NCBI RefSeq assembly: GCF_028689785.1 | Contig: NZ_JAQVCN010000002.1 | Span: 62,001 to 126,000, forward strand | From: Zoogloea sp. | GTDB lineage: Bacteria; Pseudomonadota; Gammaproteobacteria; Burkholderiales; Rhodocyclaceae | Direction of reading: 5' to 3' | Length of the DNA: 64,000 nucleotides | Part shown: in pieces, positions 1 to 8,586 of the stretch | How the letters are laid out: every line of letters starts with the position of its first letter | How positions within the stretch are numbered: position 1 is the first letter of the stretch | The notes under the pieces: model-generated | What the model was told of the DNA's origin: nothing | Database searches by the model: none | What the model saw: only the letters and a program-made list of their open reading frames with translations | Position numbers and translations under genes: made by a program

Positions 1-425
1 TGGTCTATGCCCAGTCGACGCGCCGCCAGGCATTCAAGGACAGCCGCTGGGCGGCGCAGCCGGCACAGCTCGTCGAGCTGGTGCTCAAACGTGCCCTGCG
101 TGCCGGGGATCCTGCGACCCCCGCAGGCGGTTGCAGGCTGCGGGTAGATCTGGACGAATTCACCCAACGCTTCGATTCACCTCAGCTCAGTCGGGGCGTG
201 ATTGAGGCCCGGGTCACTCTGCTGGCGCCCCGTACCGAGCAACCTCTGGCGGTTCGCGCCTTTGCTGTCGATCATGAGGCGCCAACGGCGGATGCGGCGG
301 GGGGGGTGATCGCTCTGCGGGCCGGCGCGTTGCAGCTGAAGAGTGATATACGTAGCTGGCTGGAGGGGCTCGATGCCGCCCCTCCCGGAGTTGCAGGCAG
401 TCTGCGCATCCGTTGTGGTAGCTGA
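1..425 (+). CDS. ABC-type transport auxiliary lipoprotein, C-terminal part (5' truncated)
   Basis: Only the last ~140 residues are present; the reading frame is open from position 3 and ends at the TGA at 423-425. The visible part begins VYAQSTRRQAFKDSRWAA and continues with a PAQLVELVLKRAL helix, the pattern of the ABC_trans_aux (PF03886) lipoprotein that accompanies MlaE/MlaD-type transporters. By family knowledge it would be a periplasmic or outer-membrane-anchored accessory of a lipid or solvent ABC transporter whose permease and MCE genes would lie to the left of the window. The signal peptide and lipobox are off the edge. Family assignment is fairly confident; the substrate is unknown. 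Confidence 0.7.
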   Translation, partial: VYAQSTRRQAFKDSRWAAQPAQLVELVLKRALRAGDPATPAGGCRLRVDLDEFTQRFDSPQLSRGVIEARVTLLAPRTEQPLAVRAFAVDHEAPTADAAGGVIALRAGALQLKSDIRSWLEGLDAAPPGVAGSLRIRCGS

Positions 426-479
426 TTTTTTACGACCGGCAGGTACTTGCCGGCATTTCATCGACTGGAGGAGAACACC

Positions 480-1280
480 ATGAACGCAGTCCCCGAAACC
501 CACACCGAGCCCATGCTGCTGCGCGTCGATGCCGATGGTGTGAGCACCCTGACCCTCAACCGGCCGGGCCAGTTCAATGCCTTGTCCCGGGACATGCTTG
601 AGGCTCTGCTGGCCGAGCTGGAGGCGATTGCCGCCGATCCGTCGGTGCGGGTGGTCGTGCTTGCCGGCGCCGGCAAGGCCTTCTGTGCCGGCCATGACCT
701 CAAGGAGATGCGTGGCAATTACACTAAGGCCTTCCAGCAGGCCCTGTTCCGCCTGTGCGGCAAGGTGATGATGCAGATCGTGAACATGCCCCAGCCGGTG
801 GTTGCGCGCATTCACGGCATTGCTACGGCGGCGGGGTGTCAGCTGGTCTCCATGTGTGATCTGGCGGTGGCCTCTGATGTGGCGCGCTTTGCGGTATCGG
901 GCATCAATGTAGGGCTGTTCTGTGCCACTCCGAGCGTGGGGCTGTCCCGCAACATGGGGCGCAAGGAAGCCTTCGAGATGCTGGTGACCGGCGATTTCAT
1001 CGATGCCGCCGAGGCGCGTCGTCGTGGCCTGGTGAACCGCGTGGTACCGCTGGAGGCGCTGGACGAGGAGGTGGCTCGCCTGACGGCGTCCATCTGCGCC
1101 AAGTCCCCGGCGGCCATCGCCATGGGCAAGCAGATGTTCTACAGCCAACTGGAGATGGGGCTCGACGCCGCCTACCAGCACGCCGCCGAGGTGATGGCCT
1201 GCAACATGATGTGCGAGGACGCCGCTGAAGGCATCGACGCCTTCATGAGCAAGCGCAAGCCGGTGTGGACCGGCAAGTGA
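480..1280 (+). CDS. enoyl-CoA hydratase/isomerase family protein (ECHDC3-like crotonase)
   Basis: A 266-residue crotonase-fold protein. ATG 480 is preferred over the upstream in-frame start because GGAGGAG lies 7-8 bases before it. The CoA/oxyanion-hole region reads AGKAFCAGHDLKEMRG and the second oxyanion strand HGIATAAGCQLVSMCD. The overall pattern, especially GHDLKEM, fits the ECHDC3 subgroup rather than classical FadB or EchA. The two catalytic glutamates of classical hydratases (rat Glu144 and Glu164) are replaced by Gln121 and Gly141, which keep the family spacing of 20 residues. Hydratase activity is therefore doubtful; isomerase, thioesterase-like or non-catalytic acyl-CoA binding is possible. 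It is followed 19 bases later by tatD. Confidence 0.88.
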   Translation: MNAVPETHTEPMLLRVDADGVSTLTLNRPGQFNALSRDMLEALLAELEAIAADPSVRVVVLAGAGKAFCAGHDLKEMRGNYTKAFQQALFRLCGKVMMQIVNMPQPVVARIHGIATAAGCQLVSMCDLAVASDVARFAVSGINVGLFCATPSVGLSRNMGRKEAFEMLVTGDFIDAAEARRRGLVNRVVPLEALDEEVARLTASICAKSPAAIAMGKQMFYSQLEMGLDAAYQHAAEVMACNMMCEDAAEGIDAFMSKRKPVWTGK

Positions 1281-1299
1281 GGCCCCGGCAGTAGGCTTC

Positions 1300-2109
1300 G
1301 TGCTGATCGATACTCACTGCCACCTGGATGCCGCCGAGTTCGACGGGGACCGGGGGAAGGTGCTGGATGAGGCCCGGCGGGCCGGTGTCGGCGCCTTCCT
1401 GGTGCCGGCGGTCGGGGCTGCCAACTTCGATGCGGTGGCGGCGCTCAGTACCGACAATCCGGACTGCCGGCACGCCTTCGGGATCCACCCGATGTACGTG
1501 CGGGCGGCGCAGGCTGCGGATCTGGAAACCCTGCGCCAGCGGCTTGCGGCAGGGGGGGCGGTGGCGGTGGGCGAGATTGGTCTGGATGGTTTCGTGCCCG
1601 ACGGTGATATGCCGCTGCAGCTGCAGTATTTCGAGGCGCAGCTCCGGCTTGCCCGGGATTTCGACCTGCCGGTGGTGCTGCACATCCGCCGCGCTCAGGA
1701 TGCGGTGCTGAAGCAGCTGCGCCGTTTCCGCCCCCGCGGCGGGATCGCCCACGCCTTCAATGGCAGCCGTCAGCAGGCTGAGGCCTTCATCGGGCTGGGC
1801 TTTCATCTCGGTTTCGGTGGCGCCATGACTTACAGTGGATCGACACGCATCCGGGAGCTGGCGGCAAGTCTGCCCCTGGACAGCATCGTGCTGGAAACCG
1901 ACGCCCCCGACATTGCGCCGGCCTGGGGGGCAGGGCAGCGCAATGTGCCGGCCAACCTGCGCCGTTTTGCCGAAGTGCTGGCCGAATTGCGGGGGATGGA
2001 GCTGGGTGCCCTGGTTGCGGCCACGGGCCGCAATGCGCTTCAGGCCATTCCAGGACTGATGGATGTCAGGGCTGCGGACTTGCCAGGGGCGTGCGGCTAC
2101 GGGCAATGA
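1300..2109 (+). CDS. tatD: TatD family metal-dependent hydrolase (DNase)
   Basis: 269 residues starting at GTG 1300. It is a TIM-barrel amidohydrolase of the TatD/YjjV type. The metal-site motifs are all visible in order: DTHCHLD near the N-terminus, GEIGLDG (bridging Glu), VLHIRR, the His of AHAFNGS, and ETDAPD near the C-terminus. Family members act as Mg-dependent 3'-5' exonucleases or deoxyribonucleases in the cytoplasm. Its last 44 bases overlap convergently with the TetR gene on the other strand. No promoter is obvious in the 19-base gap after the crotonase, so the two may be co-transcribed. The common GEIGLDY motif has Gly in place of Tyr here. Confidence 0.9.
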   Translation: MLIDTHCHLDAAEFDGDRGKVLDEARRAGVGAFLVPAVGAANFDAVAALSTDNPDCRHAFGIHPMYVRAAQAADLETLRQRLAAGGAVAVGEIGLDGFVPDGDMPLQLQYFEAQLRLARDFDLPVVLHIRRAQDAVLKQLRRFRPRGGIAHAFNGSRQQAEAFIGLGFHLGFGGAMTYSGSTRIRELAASLPLDSIVLETDAPDIAPAWGAGQRNVPANLRRFAEVLAELRGMELGALVAATGRNALQAIPGLMDVRAADLPGACGYGQ

Positions 2110-2659
2110 GTTCGCGGATGTCGTCTTTCATGCGGGTGATGTCGCCGTCGAATTTATCGCAGTTCATCATCGAGACGCCGAACACGTACGCGTACAGGAG
2201 CATGCTGCGGGTCGAGGCCTCGTGCATGGGCACCCCGCATGCCAGGAAGAGTTCTCGGGCGCAGCGCAGGCGCCACGTGTCCACCTCCTCGACGATCGCG
2301 GCGGCGGCGGGGGCGCGGCGGGCCCATTCCCGCATGGCCAGCTCGATCAGGATGCCCTTTCGGTTGCGGCTGGTGCTGTAAACGTCAATGACGCGGAAGA
2401 TCTGCGCCTCTTCGTCGCCAGTCTCGGGCCGGGTCTGTTTGATGATGTCGCGGATACGCCCGTCCTTCCAGGTCTCCAGTACCCCTGACAGGAGGTCTTG
2501 GCGGTCTTTGAAGTGCCAGTAGAAACTGCCCTTGGTGACATGCAGGCGCTTGGCCAGGACTTCGACACGCACGCCGGTCACGCCCTCGTCGGCTAAGGTG
2601 TCGAGAGCGGCCTGGATCCAGGTGGCACGATCAAGCTGGAGGCGAGGAGTCTTTTCCAT
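2066..2659 (-). CDS. TetR/AcrR family transcriptional regulator
   Basis: 197 residues from ATG 2659; a start at 2689 adds ten residues, and neither site has a strong ribosome-binding site. The N-terminal helix-turn-helix is clear: GVRVEVLAKRLHVTKGSFYW followed by HFKDRQDLL, typical of TetR. The C-terminal ligand domain contains ELAMREWARRAP, as in many fatty-acyl-CoA-responsive members. It is transcribed away from etfBA and the acyl-CoA dehydrogenase gene across a 231-base spacer with inverted repeats close to its own start. A role as repressor of that beta-oxidation operon, released by an acyl-CoA or related ligand, is inferred from position only. Confidence 0.88.
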   Translation of the reverse strand: MEKTPRLQLDRATWIQAALDTLADEGVTGVRVEVLAKRLHVTKGSFYWHFKDRQDLLSGVLETWKDGRIRDIIKQTRPETGDEEAQIFRVIDVYSTSRNRKGILIELAMREWARRAPAAAAIVEEVDTWRLRCARELFLACGVPMHEASTRSMLLYAYVFGVSMMNCDKFDGDITRMKDDIRELIARSRTPLASPQP

Positions 2660-2703
2660 ACGGCGTAGTATTGACGGTTTGAGGGCCATACGCTACCGTA
2701 CGG
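2658..2703. promoter_or_regulatory. candidate TetR operator region
   Basis: Two TACG-containing symmetric elements flank the possible TetR starts: ATACGGCGTAGTAT at 2658-2671 (symmetric ATAC/GTAT ends) and the perfect palindrome CCGTACGG at 2696-2703. TetR proteins usually bind such sites and autoregulate. Assignment is by inspection only. The remainder of the spacer to 2890 contains no gene and ends in the AAGGAG ribosome-binding site of etfB. Confidence 0.35.
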
Positions 2704-2890
2704 AAAGTGACAAAGCAAGGCGGCCTGTGAGAAGCTGCCGCCTGCTGTACCGAACTGTCTCCGTGCGTGCTGTCGCGCCGCAGGGCTGGTGGTCGGAGAA
2801 CAGGTTTGCGGGCAGGTCTCCCGATGGAATCCGCTACGGTCGCAAACCCACAAAACTGGTGGAGAAAATCCAATTTCAAGGAGCGCAGCA

Positions 2891-3640
2891 TTGAAGATTC
2901 TGGTTCCCGTTAAACGTGTGGTGGATTACAACGTCAAGGTCCGCGTGAAAAGTGACGGTACCGGCGTGGATATTGCCAACGTCAAAATGTCCATGAACCC
3001 CTTTGACGAAATCGCTGTCGAGGAAGCCGTTCGCCTGAAGGAAGCCGGCGTGGCCACTGAAGTGGTTGCCGTCTCCTGCGGCGTGGGCGCATGCCAGGAA
3101 ACCCTGCGTACCGCCATGGCCATCGGCGCCGACCGGGGCATTCTGGTCGAGACCGATGCGGAGCTGCAGCCCCTGGCCGTGGCCAAGCTGCTGAAGGCTC
3201 TGTGTGACAAGGAGCAACCCCAGGTGGTGATCTGCGGCAAGCAGGCCATCGATGACGACGCCAACCAGACCGGCCAGATGCTGTCTGCGCTGATGGGTTG
3301 GCCCCAGGCCACCTTCGCCTCCAAGGTGGCGGTCAGCGCCGGTAAGGCCACTGTGACCCGCGAGATCGACGGTGGCCTCGAGACCCTCGAAATCGCCCTG
3401 CCGGCGGTGGTGACCACCGACCTGCGCCTCAACGAGCCGCGCTACGCCACCCTGCCGAACATCATGAAGGCCAAGAAGAAGCCCCTCGAGACCGTCAAGC
3501 CGGCCGATCTGGGCGTCGATGTGGCTCCGCGCCTCACCACTCTCAAGGTGGTCGAACCGCCCAAGCGCAGCGCGGGCGTCATGGTGGCTGACGTGACTCA
3601 GCTGGTCGACAAACTCAAGAACGAAGCGAAGGTGCTGTGA
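2891..3640 (+). CDS. etfB: electron transfer flavoprotein beta subunit
   Basis: 249 residues from TTG 2891, which is preceded by AAGGAG at a good distance and starts with the family's standard [19 protein letters not shown]. It includes the AMP-binding region ([19 protein letters not shown]) and the recognition-loop segment [20 protein letters not shown] that docks on partner dehydrogenases. Length matches EtfB exactly. With EtfA it forms the FAD/AMP heterodimer that carries electrons from acyl-CoA dehydrogenases to ETF:quinone oxidoreductase. It overlaps etfA by one base (TGATG), indicating translational coupling. Longer in-frame upstream starts are rejected because they add non-homologous sequence. 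Confidence 0.96.
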   Translation: MKILVPVKRVVDYNVKVRVKSDGTGVDIANVKMSMNPFDEIAVEEAVRLKEAGVATEVVAVSCGVGACQETLRTAMAIGADRGILVETDAELQPLAVAKLLKALCDKEQPQVVICGKQAIDDDANQTGQMLSALMGWPQATFASKVAVSAGKATVTREIDGGLETLEIALPAVVTTDLRLNEPRYATLPNIMKAKKKPLETVKPADLGVDVAPRLTTLKVVEPPKRSAGVMVADVTQLVDKLKNEAKVL

Positions 3641-4581
3641 TGACGGTCCTGGTGATTGCCGAGCACGATAACGCGTCCCTGAAGGGCGCAACCCTCAACA
3701 CCGTCACCGCCGCAGCCAAGCTGGGGGGCGACATTGCCGTGCTGGTGGTGGGCACCGGTGCTGGTGCGGCTGCCGAAGCTGCTTCCAGGGTGGCTGGCGT
3801 AAGCAAGGTTCTGGTGGCTGATTCGGCAGTCTTTGCTGATCAGTCCGCGGAAAACGTGGCAGCCCAGATCCTCGCCGTCGTGGGGGCATCCGCCGGTTCG
3901 ATCAGCCACGTGCTGGCCCCGGCCACCACCTTCGGCAAGAACGTACTGCCCCGCGTGGCTGCCCTGCTGGATGTGGCCCAGATTTCCGAGATCGTCGCCG
4001 TTGAATCCGCCGACACCTTCGTGCGCCCGATCTACGCCGGTAACGCTTTGGCCACGGTCAAATCTGCTGATCCCGTCAAGGTCGTCACCGTTCGTACCAC
4101 GGCTTTCGAAGCTGCGGGCGAGGGGGGCAGTGCGGCGGTGGAGCAACTTTCTGCCGTGGCCGATTCGGGCCTGTCGAAACTGCTTGGCCGTGAGCTGACC
4201 AAGTCTGCCCGCCCCGAGTTGGGCGCCGCCAAGATCATCGTTTCCGGCGGTCGCGGCATGGGCAGCGGCGAGAACTACCATGCCGTGCTTGAGCCGCTGG
4301 CCGACAAGCTCGGCGCGGCCCTCGGCGCCAGCCGTGCGGCGGTGGATGCGGGCTATGTGCCCAACGACTATCAGGTCGGTCAGACTGGCAAGATCGTCGC
4401 ACCCCAGCTTTACCTGGCTGTAGGCATCTCCGGCGCCATCCAGCATCTGGCCGGCATGAAGGATTCCAAGGTGATCGTGGCGATCAACAAGGATCCGGAA
4501 GCCCCCATCTTCCAGGTGGCGGACTATGGTCTGGTGGCCGATCTGTTCGAGGCGGTTCCCCAGCTCGCGGCAGCGGTCTGA
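3640..4581 (+). CDS. etfA: electron transfer flavoprotein alpha subunit
   Basis: 313 residues from ATG 3640, overlapping the etfB stop. The N-terminal domain starts [20 protein letters not shown]. The C-terminal FAD-binding domain carries [33 protein letters not shown] and [17 protein letters not shown], with [20 protein letters not shown] close to the C-terminus; all are diagnostic for EtfA. It is the FAD-holding partner of EtfB in the cytoplasm. The operon continues 28 bases later with a membrane protein and then an acyl-CoA dehydrogenase, consistent with fatty-acid or branched-acyl-CoA oxidation. Confidence 0.96.
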   Translation: MTVLVIAEHDNASLKGATLNTVTAAAKLGGDIAVLVVGTGAGAAAEAASRVAGVSKVLVADSAVFADQSAENVAAQILAVVGASAGSISHVLAPATTFGKNVLPRVAALLDVAQISEIVAVESADTFVRPIYAGNALATVKSADPVKVVTVRTTAFEAAGEGGSAAVEQLSAVADSGLSKLLGRELTKSARPELGAAKIIVSGGRGMGSGENYHAVLEPLADKLGAALGASRAAVDAGYVPNDYQVGQTGKIVAPQLYLAVGISGAIQHLAGMKDSKVIVAINKDPEAPIFQVADYGLVADLFEAVPQLAAAV

Positions 4582-4609
4582 GCAAGTGCACGGCGCGGGG
4601 CCTGCCTGA

Positions 4610-5275
4610 ATGAACTTTCAGCCTGAGCTCTTCTCCACAGCGTGGCATGTGTTTGCTGCGCTCTGTGGGGTTGGGGGCGGGCTGTGGATCCTTCGTACGG
4701 CCCCGTGGCGCCGTCTGCTCGACGGGCATCAACTCAACGCTGTTCTCGGTGCAGCGGTTGCCCTCACCTTGCTGTGGAGCCTCAACGCCGGTGTCTATCC
4801 CGGCCTGAATCTTCACCTGCTGGGCGCCATGGCAAGCACCCTGATCTTCGGGCCGCAAATGGCCCTTGTCGTGCTGGGTCTTGCCCTGGCAGGCGTCACG
4901 CTGAACGGCAGCGTCGAATGGGGCGCTTACCCGATCAATTTCCTGGTGATGGGAATGATCCCTGTGGCGCTGGGCAGCCTCTATTCCCGCATCATCCGGC
5001 GTTGGCTGCCGCGACACTTCTTCGTCTATATTTTCGTCAATGCCTTTCTCGGCGCTGCCGTGATTGTCCTGCTCCAGGGCGTCATTGCTTCGCTGACCCT
5101 CTTTGCCGCCGGTGCTTACCCGGCGGACAAACTGCTGTCAGAGTACCTGCCGTTCTTCCTGCTGCTGGGGTTTGCCGAAGCATGGCTGTCGGGCATGGTC
5201 CTCACCCTGCTGGTGGTGTATTACCCCGAGTGGGTGGCGAGTTTTGATGACAGAAGTTACCTGATGAACAAGTAA
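4610..5275 (+). CDS. CbiM-like energy-coupling factor permease family membrane protein
   Basis: 221 residues with about six or seven hydrophobic segments. The N-terminus MNFQPELFSTAWHVFAALCG and the LNLHLLGAMASTLIFGPQMA region resemble the CbiM/ECF substrate-specific permease family (PF01891), although the metal-binding N-terminal MHI start typical of cobalt or nickel CbiM is absent. It lies between etfA and the acyl-CoA dehydrogenase gene with short gaps and no CbiO/CbiQ partners in the window, so the substrate cannot be assigned. No cobalamin-riboswitch-sized leader exists, since the gap before it is only 28 bases. The start has no strong ribosome-binding site and may depend on read-through from etfA. 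Confidence 0.6.
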   Translation: MNFQPELFSTAWHVFAALCGVGGGLWILRTAPWRRLLDGHQLNAVLGAAVALTLLWSLNAGVYPGLNLHLLGAMASTLIFGPQMALVVLGLALAGVTLNGSVEWGAYPINFLVMGMIPVALGSLYSRIIRRWLPRHFFVYIFVNAFLGAAVIVLLQGVIASLTLFAAGAYPADKLLSEYLPFFLLLGFAEAWLSGMVLTLLVVYYPEWVASFDDRSYLMNK

Positions 5276-5327
5276 GCCGGCCCGACGGGTCGTAAAACCT
5301 AAAACAACATTCCGTGGAGAAAAAACA

Positions 5328-7124
5328 ATGAGCAGCTACACCGCACCCATTCGCGACATGCAGTTTGTGTTGCGCGAACTCGCCGACCTTGACGCTGTTG
5401 CCGCCCTGCCGGGCTGCGAGGATGCGTCCTCCGATCTGGTCGATGCCATTCTTGAAGAAGCCAACAAATTTGCCAGCGGCGTGATCGCGCCCCTCAACTG
5501 GACCGGTGACCAGGAAGGCGCCACCTGGGACAACGGTGTAGTGCGTACCGCCACCGGCTGGAAGGAGGCCTACACGCAGTTTGCCGAAGCCGGCTGGACC
5601 GCATTGGCCTGCGAGCCCGAATATGGCGGCCAGGGGCTGCCCAAGCTGGTCTCCACGGCGGTCATGGAAATGTGGAAATCGGCCAATATGGCTTTCTCCC
5701 TGTGCCCCATGCTCACCAATGGCGCCATCGAATCCATCAAACTGCGTGGCACCGACGAACAAAAGGCCCTCTACTTGCCCAAGATGGTGAGCGGTGAATG
5801 GACCGGCACCATGAACCTGACCGAGCCCTCCGCCGGCTCCGACCTTGCCGCCGTTCGCACTCGCGCGGTGCCCCAGGGTGATGGCACCTACAAGATCTTC
5901 GGCCAGAAGATCTTCATCACCTATGGCGAGCACGACATGACCGACAACATCATCCACCTGGTGCTGGCTCGCTTGCCGGACGCACCGGAGGGGGTGAAGG
6001 GCATCTCCCTGTTCGTGGTGCCCAAGTTCCTGCTCAAGGCTGACGGTACGCCGGGCGAGCGCAACGACGTGCATTGCGTGTCCATCGAGCACAAGCTGGG
6101 CATCCACGCCAGTCCGACGGCCGTGCTGGCCTTCGGCGACAACGGCGGCGCCATCGGCACCCTGGTGGGCGAAGCCAATCGCGGCCTTGAGTACATGTTC
6201 ATCATGATGAACGAGGCCCGCTTTGCGGTTGGCATGGAAGGCCTGGCCTTGTCGGAGCGCGCTTACCAACAGGCCCTGGCCTATGCCAAGGACCGCATCC
6301 AGGGGACCGAGGCCGGCGTGCGCGGCGGCCCGAAGGTGAGCATCATCCATCACGCCGACGTGCGCCGTATGCTGATGAGCATGAAGTCGCAGATTGAGGC
6401 ACAGCGTGCGCTGGCCTACGTAGTGGGTGCCGCCACCGACATGGCTCACCATCACCCCGACGAGGCCGTGCGGGCCCAGAACCAGGCCTTCATGGATCTG
6501 ATGATCCCGGTGGTGAAGGGCTGGCTCACCGAGGCCTCCATCGAGATCACCTCCACAGGGGTGCAGGTGCACGGCGGCATGGGCTTCATCGAGGAAACCG
6601 GCGCGGCCCAGCATTTCCGTGATGCGCGCATCACCGCGATCTATGAAGGCACCACGGCGATCCAGGCTAACGACCTGATCGGTCGCAAGATCGCCAAGGA
6701 AGGCGGCCAGACAGTCAAGGCCGTGATTGCCGAAATGCGCAAGGTCGAAGCCCAGTTGGGCGAGGCCGTCGGTGAAGAGTTTGCGGCCATTCGCAAGGCG
6801 CTGTCCGCTGCCGTTACCGCGGTGGATGAGGCCGTGGCCTATATCGTTGCCACCTATGGCAATGACATCAAGGCGGCTTCGGTGGGTTCGGTGCCCTTCC
6901 TCAAACTGCTCGGTATCGTTGCCGGTGGCTGGCAGATGGGCCGTGCCGCCCTGGTGGCCTCCCGCCGCCTGGCTGAAGGCAGTGGCGACGCCGCCTTCTA
7001 CAAGGCCAAGATCGTCACCGCGCGCTTCTATGCCGATCACCTGCTGGCCCAGGCACCCGGCCTGGCCTACTCGGTGGTCAATGGCGCGGCTGGCGCCCTG
7101 GCGTTGACCGAGGATCAGTTCTGA
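5328..7124 (+). CDS. acyl-CoA dehydrogenase with extra C-terminal domain
   Basis: 598 residues, about 200 longer than short-chain acyl-CoA dehydrogenases, matching the DmdC/AcdA-like class with PF12418 at the N-terminus and PF12806 at the C-terminus. The FAD/substrate motif TEPSAGSDLAAVRTRA is near residue 164. The catalytic base is Glu440 in IYEGTTAIQANDLIGRKI, and GMGFIEETGAAQHFRDARI precedes it. It oxidises an acyl-CoA to the enoyl-CoA and passes electrons to the EtfBA encoded just upstream. A GTGGAG ribosome-binding site precedes ATG 5328, and a strong bidirectional terminator follows. Chain-length specificity cannot be read from sequence. Confidence 0.94.
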   Translation: MSSYTAPIRDMQFVLRELADLDAVAALPGCEDASSDLVDAILEEANKFASGVIAPLNWTGDQEGATWDNGVVRTATGWKEAYTQFAEAGWTALACEPEYGGQGLPKLVSTAVMEMWKSANMAFSLCPMLTNGAIESIKLRGTDEQKALYLPKMVSGEWTGTMNLTEPSAGSDLAAVRTRAVPQGDGTYKIFGQKIFITYGEHDMTDNIIHLVLARLPDAPEGVKGISLFVVPKFLLKADGTPGERNDVHCVSIEHKLGIHASPTAVLAFGDNGGAIGTLVGEANRGLEYMFIMMNEARFAVGMEGLALSERAYQQALAYAKDRIQGTEAGVRGGPKVSIIHHADVRRMLMSMKSQIEAQRALAYVVGAATDMAHHHPDEAVRAQNQAFMDLMIPVVKGWLTEASIEITSTGVQVHGGMGFIEETGAAQHFRDARITAIYEGTTAIQANDLIGRKIAKEGGQTVKAVIAEMRKVEAQLGEAVGEEFAAIRKALSAAVTAVDEAVAYIVATYGNDIKAASVGSVPFLKLLGIVAGGWQMGRAALVASRRLAEGSGDAAFYKAKIVTARFYADHLLAQAPGLAYSVVNGAAGALALTEDQF

Positions 7125-7150
7125 TCTGCTCCGCTGCTGAGTTTTGAAGC

Positions 7151-7184
7151 AAAGAGAAAGGGGCCGCGAGGCCCCTTTCTCTTT
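7151..7184. terminator. bidirectional rho-independent terminator
   Basis: A perfect 15-base stem with a GCGA loop. The left arm begins AAAGAGAAAGGGGCC and the right arm is its exact complement. It lies between the convergent acyl-CoA dehydrogenase and parvulin genes and provides A- and T-rich flanks in both directions. Confidence 0.9.
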
Positions 7185-7206
7185 AGCAAGTACGCAGCCG
7201 CCGGTC

Positions 7207-7986
7207 TTATTTGATGGTGGCCTTGGTGCGCAGCTCTGCAATGTGACGTTCGACGCGCATCTGCTCCAGGCGTTGCTTGAGCTGACCCTTGGCTTCGTCG
7301 AAGGACGGTGCCTTGACCGGGCGGCTGTCCTCGAGCTTGATGACGTGGTAGCCGAAGTCGGACTTCACCGGGGTGGTGGTGTACTTGCCCTTTTCGAGCT
7401 TGGTCAGGCCGTCGGCAAACGGCTTGACGAAACCGGCCGGGTTGGCCCAGCCCAGGTCGCCGCCCTTGTCCTTGGAGCCCGGATCCTTGGATTGCTTCGC
7501 CAATTCCTCGAACTTCTCGCCTTTGTCGAGCTTGGCGATGATGGCCTTGGCTTCTTCTTCCTTCTCGACCAGGATGTGGCGTGCCTTGTATTCCTTGTCG
7601 CCCATCTGGGACTTGATCTTCTCGTATTCGGCCTTGATCTCGGCATCGGTGACCGGATGGGCCTTGACGTAGTCCTGCAGGTAGGCGCGGATCAGCACGG
7701 CCTGACGGGCGAGTTCAATCTGGGCTTGCACGTTGCCAGCCTTTTCGACGCCCTTCTTGCGGGCTTCCTGGGCGAGCACCTCGCGACGGATCAGCTCTTC
7801 CTTGACCGCGTTGCGCAGTTGCTCGGAGTCTGGTGCGCCCTGGGCCTTTTGCTCACCGATCATCACGTCGGCGCGGGCCTGGGGAATCGCGGTGCCGTTA
7901 ACGGTGACGACAGTCTGGGCGAAAGCGGGGATCGCGACGAAGGCCGCGATGAGGGACAGAGCCAGACGGCTCGGGACGATCTTCAT
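7207..7986 (-). CDS. periplasmic peptidyl-prolyl cis-trans isomerase (PpiC/parvulin, SurA-like)
   Basis: 259 residues from ATG 7986, chosen because it starts the signal peptide MKIVPSRLALSLIAAFVAIP (cleavage after AFAQ) and has AAGGAA upstream. A helical SurA_N-like region is followed by a parvulin domain containing ARHILVEKEEEA, FEELAKQSKDPGSKDKGGDL, GWANPAGFVKPFADGL and GYHVIKLEDSRP. It is a periplasmic chaperone/isomerase helping fold exported proteins. It is the last gene of the yciB-yciI-bolA-ppiC run. Basic C-terminal helices suggest possible envelope association, but there is no membrane anchor beyond the signal peptide. Confidence 0.93.
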   Translation of the reverse strand: MKIVPSRLALSLIAAFVAIPAFAQTVVTVNGTAIPQARADVMIGEQKAQGAPDSEQLRNAVKEELIRREVLAQEARKKGVEKAGNVQAQIELARQAVLIRAYLQDYVKAHPVTDAEIKAEYEKIKSQMGDKEYKARHILVEKEEEAKAIIAKLDKGEKFEELAKQSKDPGSKDKGGDLGWANPAGFVKPFADGLTKLEKGKYTTTPVKSDFGYHVIKLEDSRPVKAPSFDEAKGQLKQRLEQMRVERHIAELRTKATIK

Positions 7987-8020
7987 CAGGTTTCCTTGCT
8001 TGGGTGTTGCGGTTTGAAAG

Positions 8021-8284
8021 TCAGTTTTCTTCGGGGCTGCGGGCCTGGATGGCAAGGGCGTGGATCTCCTTGCGCATCATCTCGCCGAGGGCGTCGTAAA
8101 CGATCCGATGCCGGGCGACGGTGTTTTTCCCGCGGAAGCACTCGGACACGATGCTGAGGCGAAAGTGCCCGCCGCCGGAGCGGGCGCCTGCATGGCCGGC
8201 GTGGAGGTGACTGTCATCAATCAGCTCTAGGCTGGTCGGAGCCAGGGCTGCGAGTCGCTCCCGTATCGTGTCCATCACGCTCAT
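8021..8284 (-). CDS. bolA: BolA family protein
   Basis: 87 residues with the BolA class-II HTH-like fold: [20 protein letters not shown], then [20 protein letters not shown] and the conserved VYDALGEMM. The HAGH segment and invariant His of RHRIVYDAL are the glutaredoxin/Fe-S ligand positions of BolA proteins. Family members act with monothiol glutaredoxins in Fe-S trafficking and influence cell morphology. The start codon overlaps the yciI stop by four bases (ATGA), showing translational coupling. Confidence 0.93.
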   Translation of the reverse strand: MSVMDTIRERLAALAPTSLELIDDSHLHAGHAGARSGGGHFRLSIVSECFRGKNTVARHRIVYDALGEMMRKEIHALAIQARSPEEN

Positions 8285-8586
8285 TGGGGAAAGACCTTCT
8301 TGAAGGGCTTGACCGTGCAGCGGGCGAACACGCCGGTGGTGGTGTAGGGGTCGGCATCGGCCCAGGCCTGCGCGTCGGCCAGGGAGGCGAACTCGGCAAC
8401 GATGACACTGCCTGTGAAGCCGGCAGGGCCCGGGTCGGCGGAATCGACGGCGGGGCAGGGGCCCGCCAGGATCAGGCGACCATCGGCCTGGAGAGCCTGG
8501 AGGCGGGCGAGATGTTCGGCACGCACCGCCATGCGTTTTTCGTGGCTGCCGGGGGCATCTTCACCGATCAGGGCATACAGCATCAC
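8281..8586 (-). CDS. yciI: YciI family protein
   Basis: 101 residues, a dimeric ferredoxin-like alpha/beta barrel of the YciI (YCII) family. Conserved features are [20 protein letters not shown] and the [18 protein letters not shown] segment with the Asp-Pro-Tyr signature, ending in VKPFKKV. The family is related to muconolactone isomerases and its reaction is unresolved. It overlaps yciB upstream and bolA downstream by four bases each, so the three are almost certainly one transcript. Confidence 0.93.
   Translation of the reverse strand: MMLYALIGEDAPGSHEKRMAVRAEHLARLQALQADGRLILAGPCPAVDSADPGPAGFTGSVIVAEFASLADAQAWADADPYTTTGVFARCTVKPFKKVFPQ

Noticed and set aside
177..1181. Long open frame antisense to the crotonase gene
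   Set aside because: Its translation is rich in His, Arg and Gln with no family pattern and lies opposite a clear crotonase; it reflects high GC content.
4582..4609. Cobalamin riboswitch upstream of the CbiM-like gene
   Set aside because: The gap from etfA is only 28 bases, too short for any cobalamin riboswitch.
5202..7241. 679-codon minus-strand frame opposite the acyl-CoA dehydrogenase
   Set aside because: The plus strand carries a full acyl-CoA dehydrogenase with all motifs; the antisense translation has no recognisable domain.
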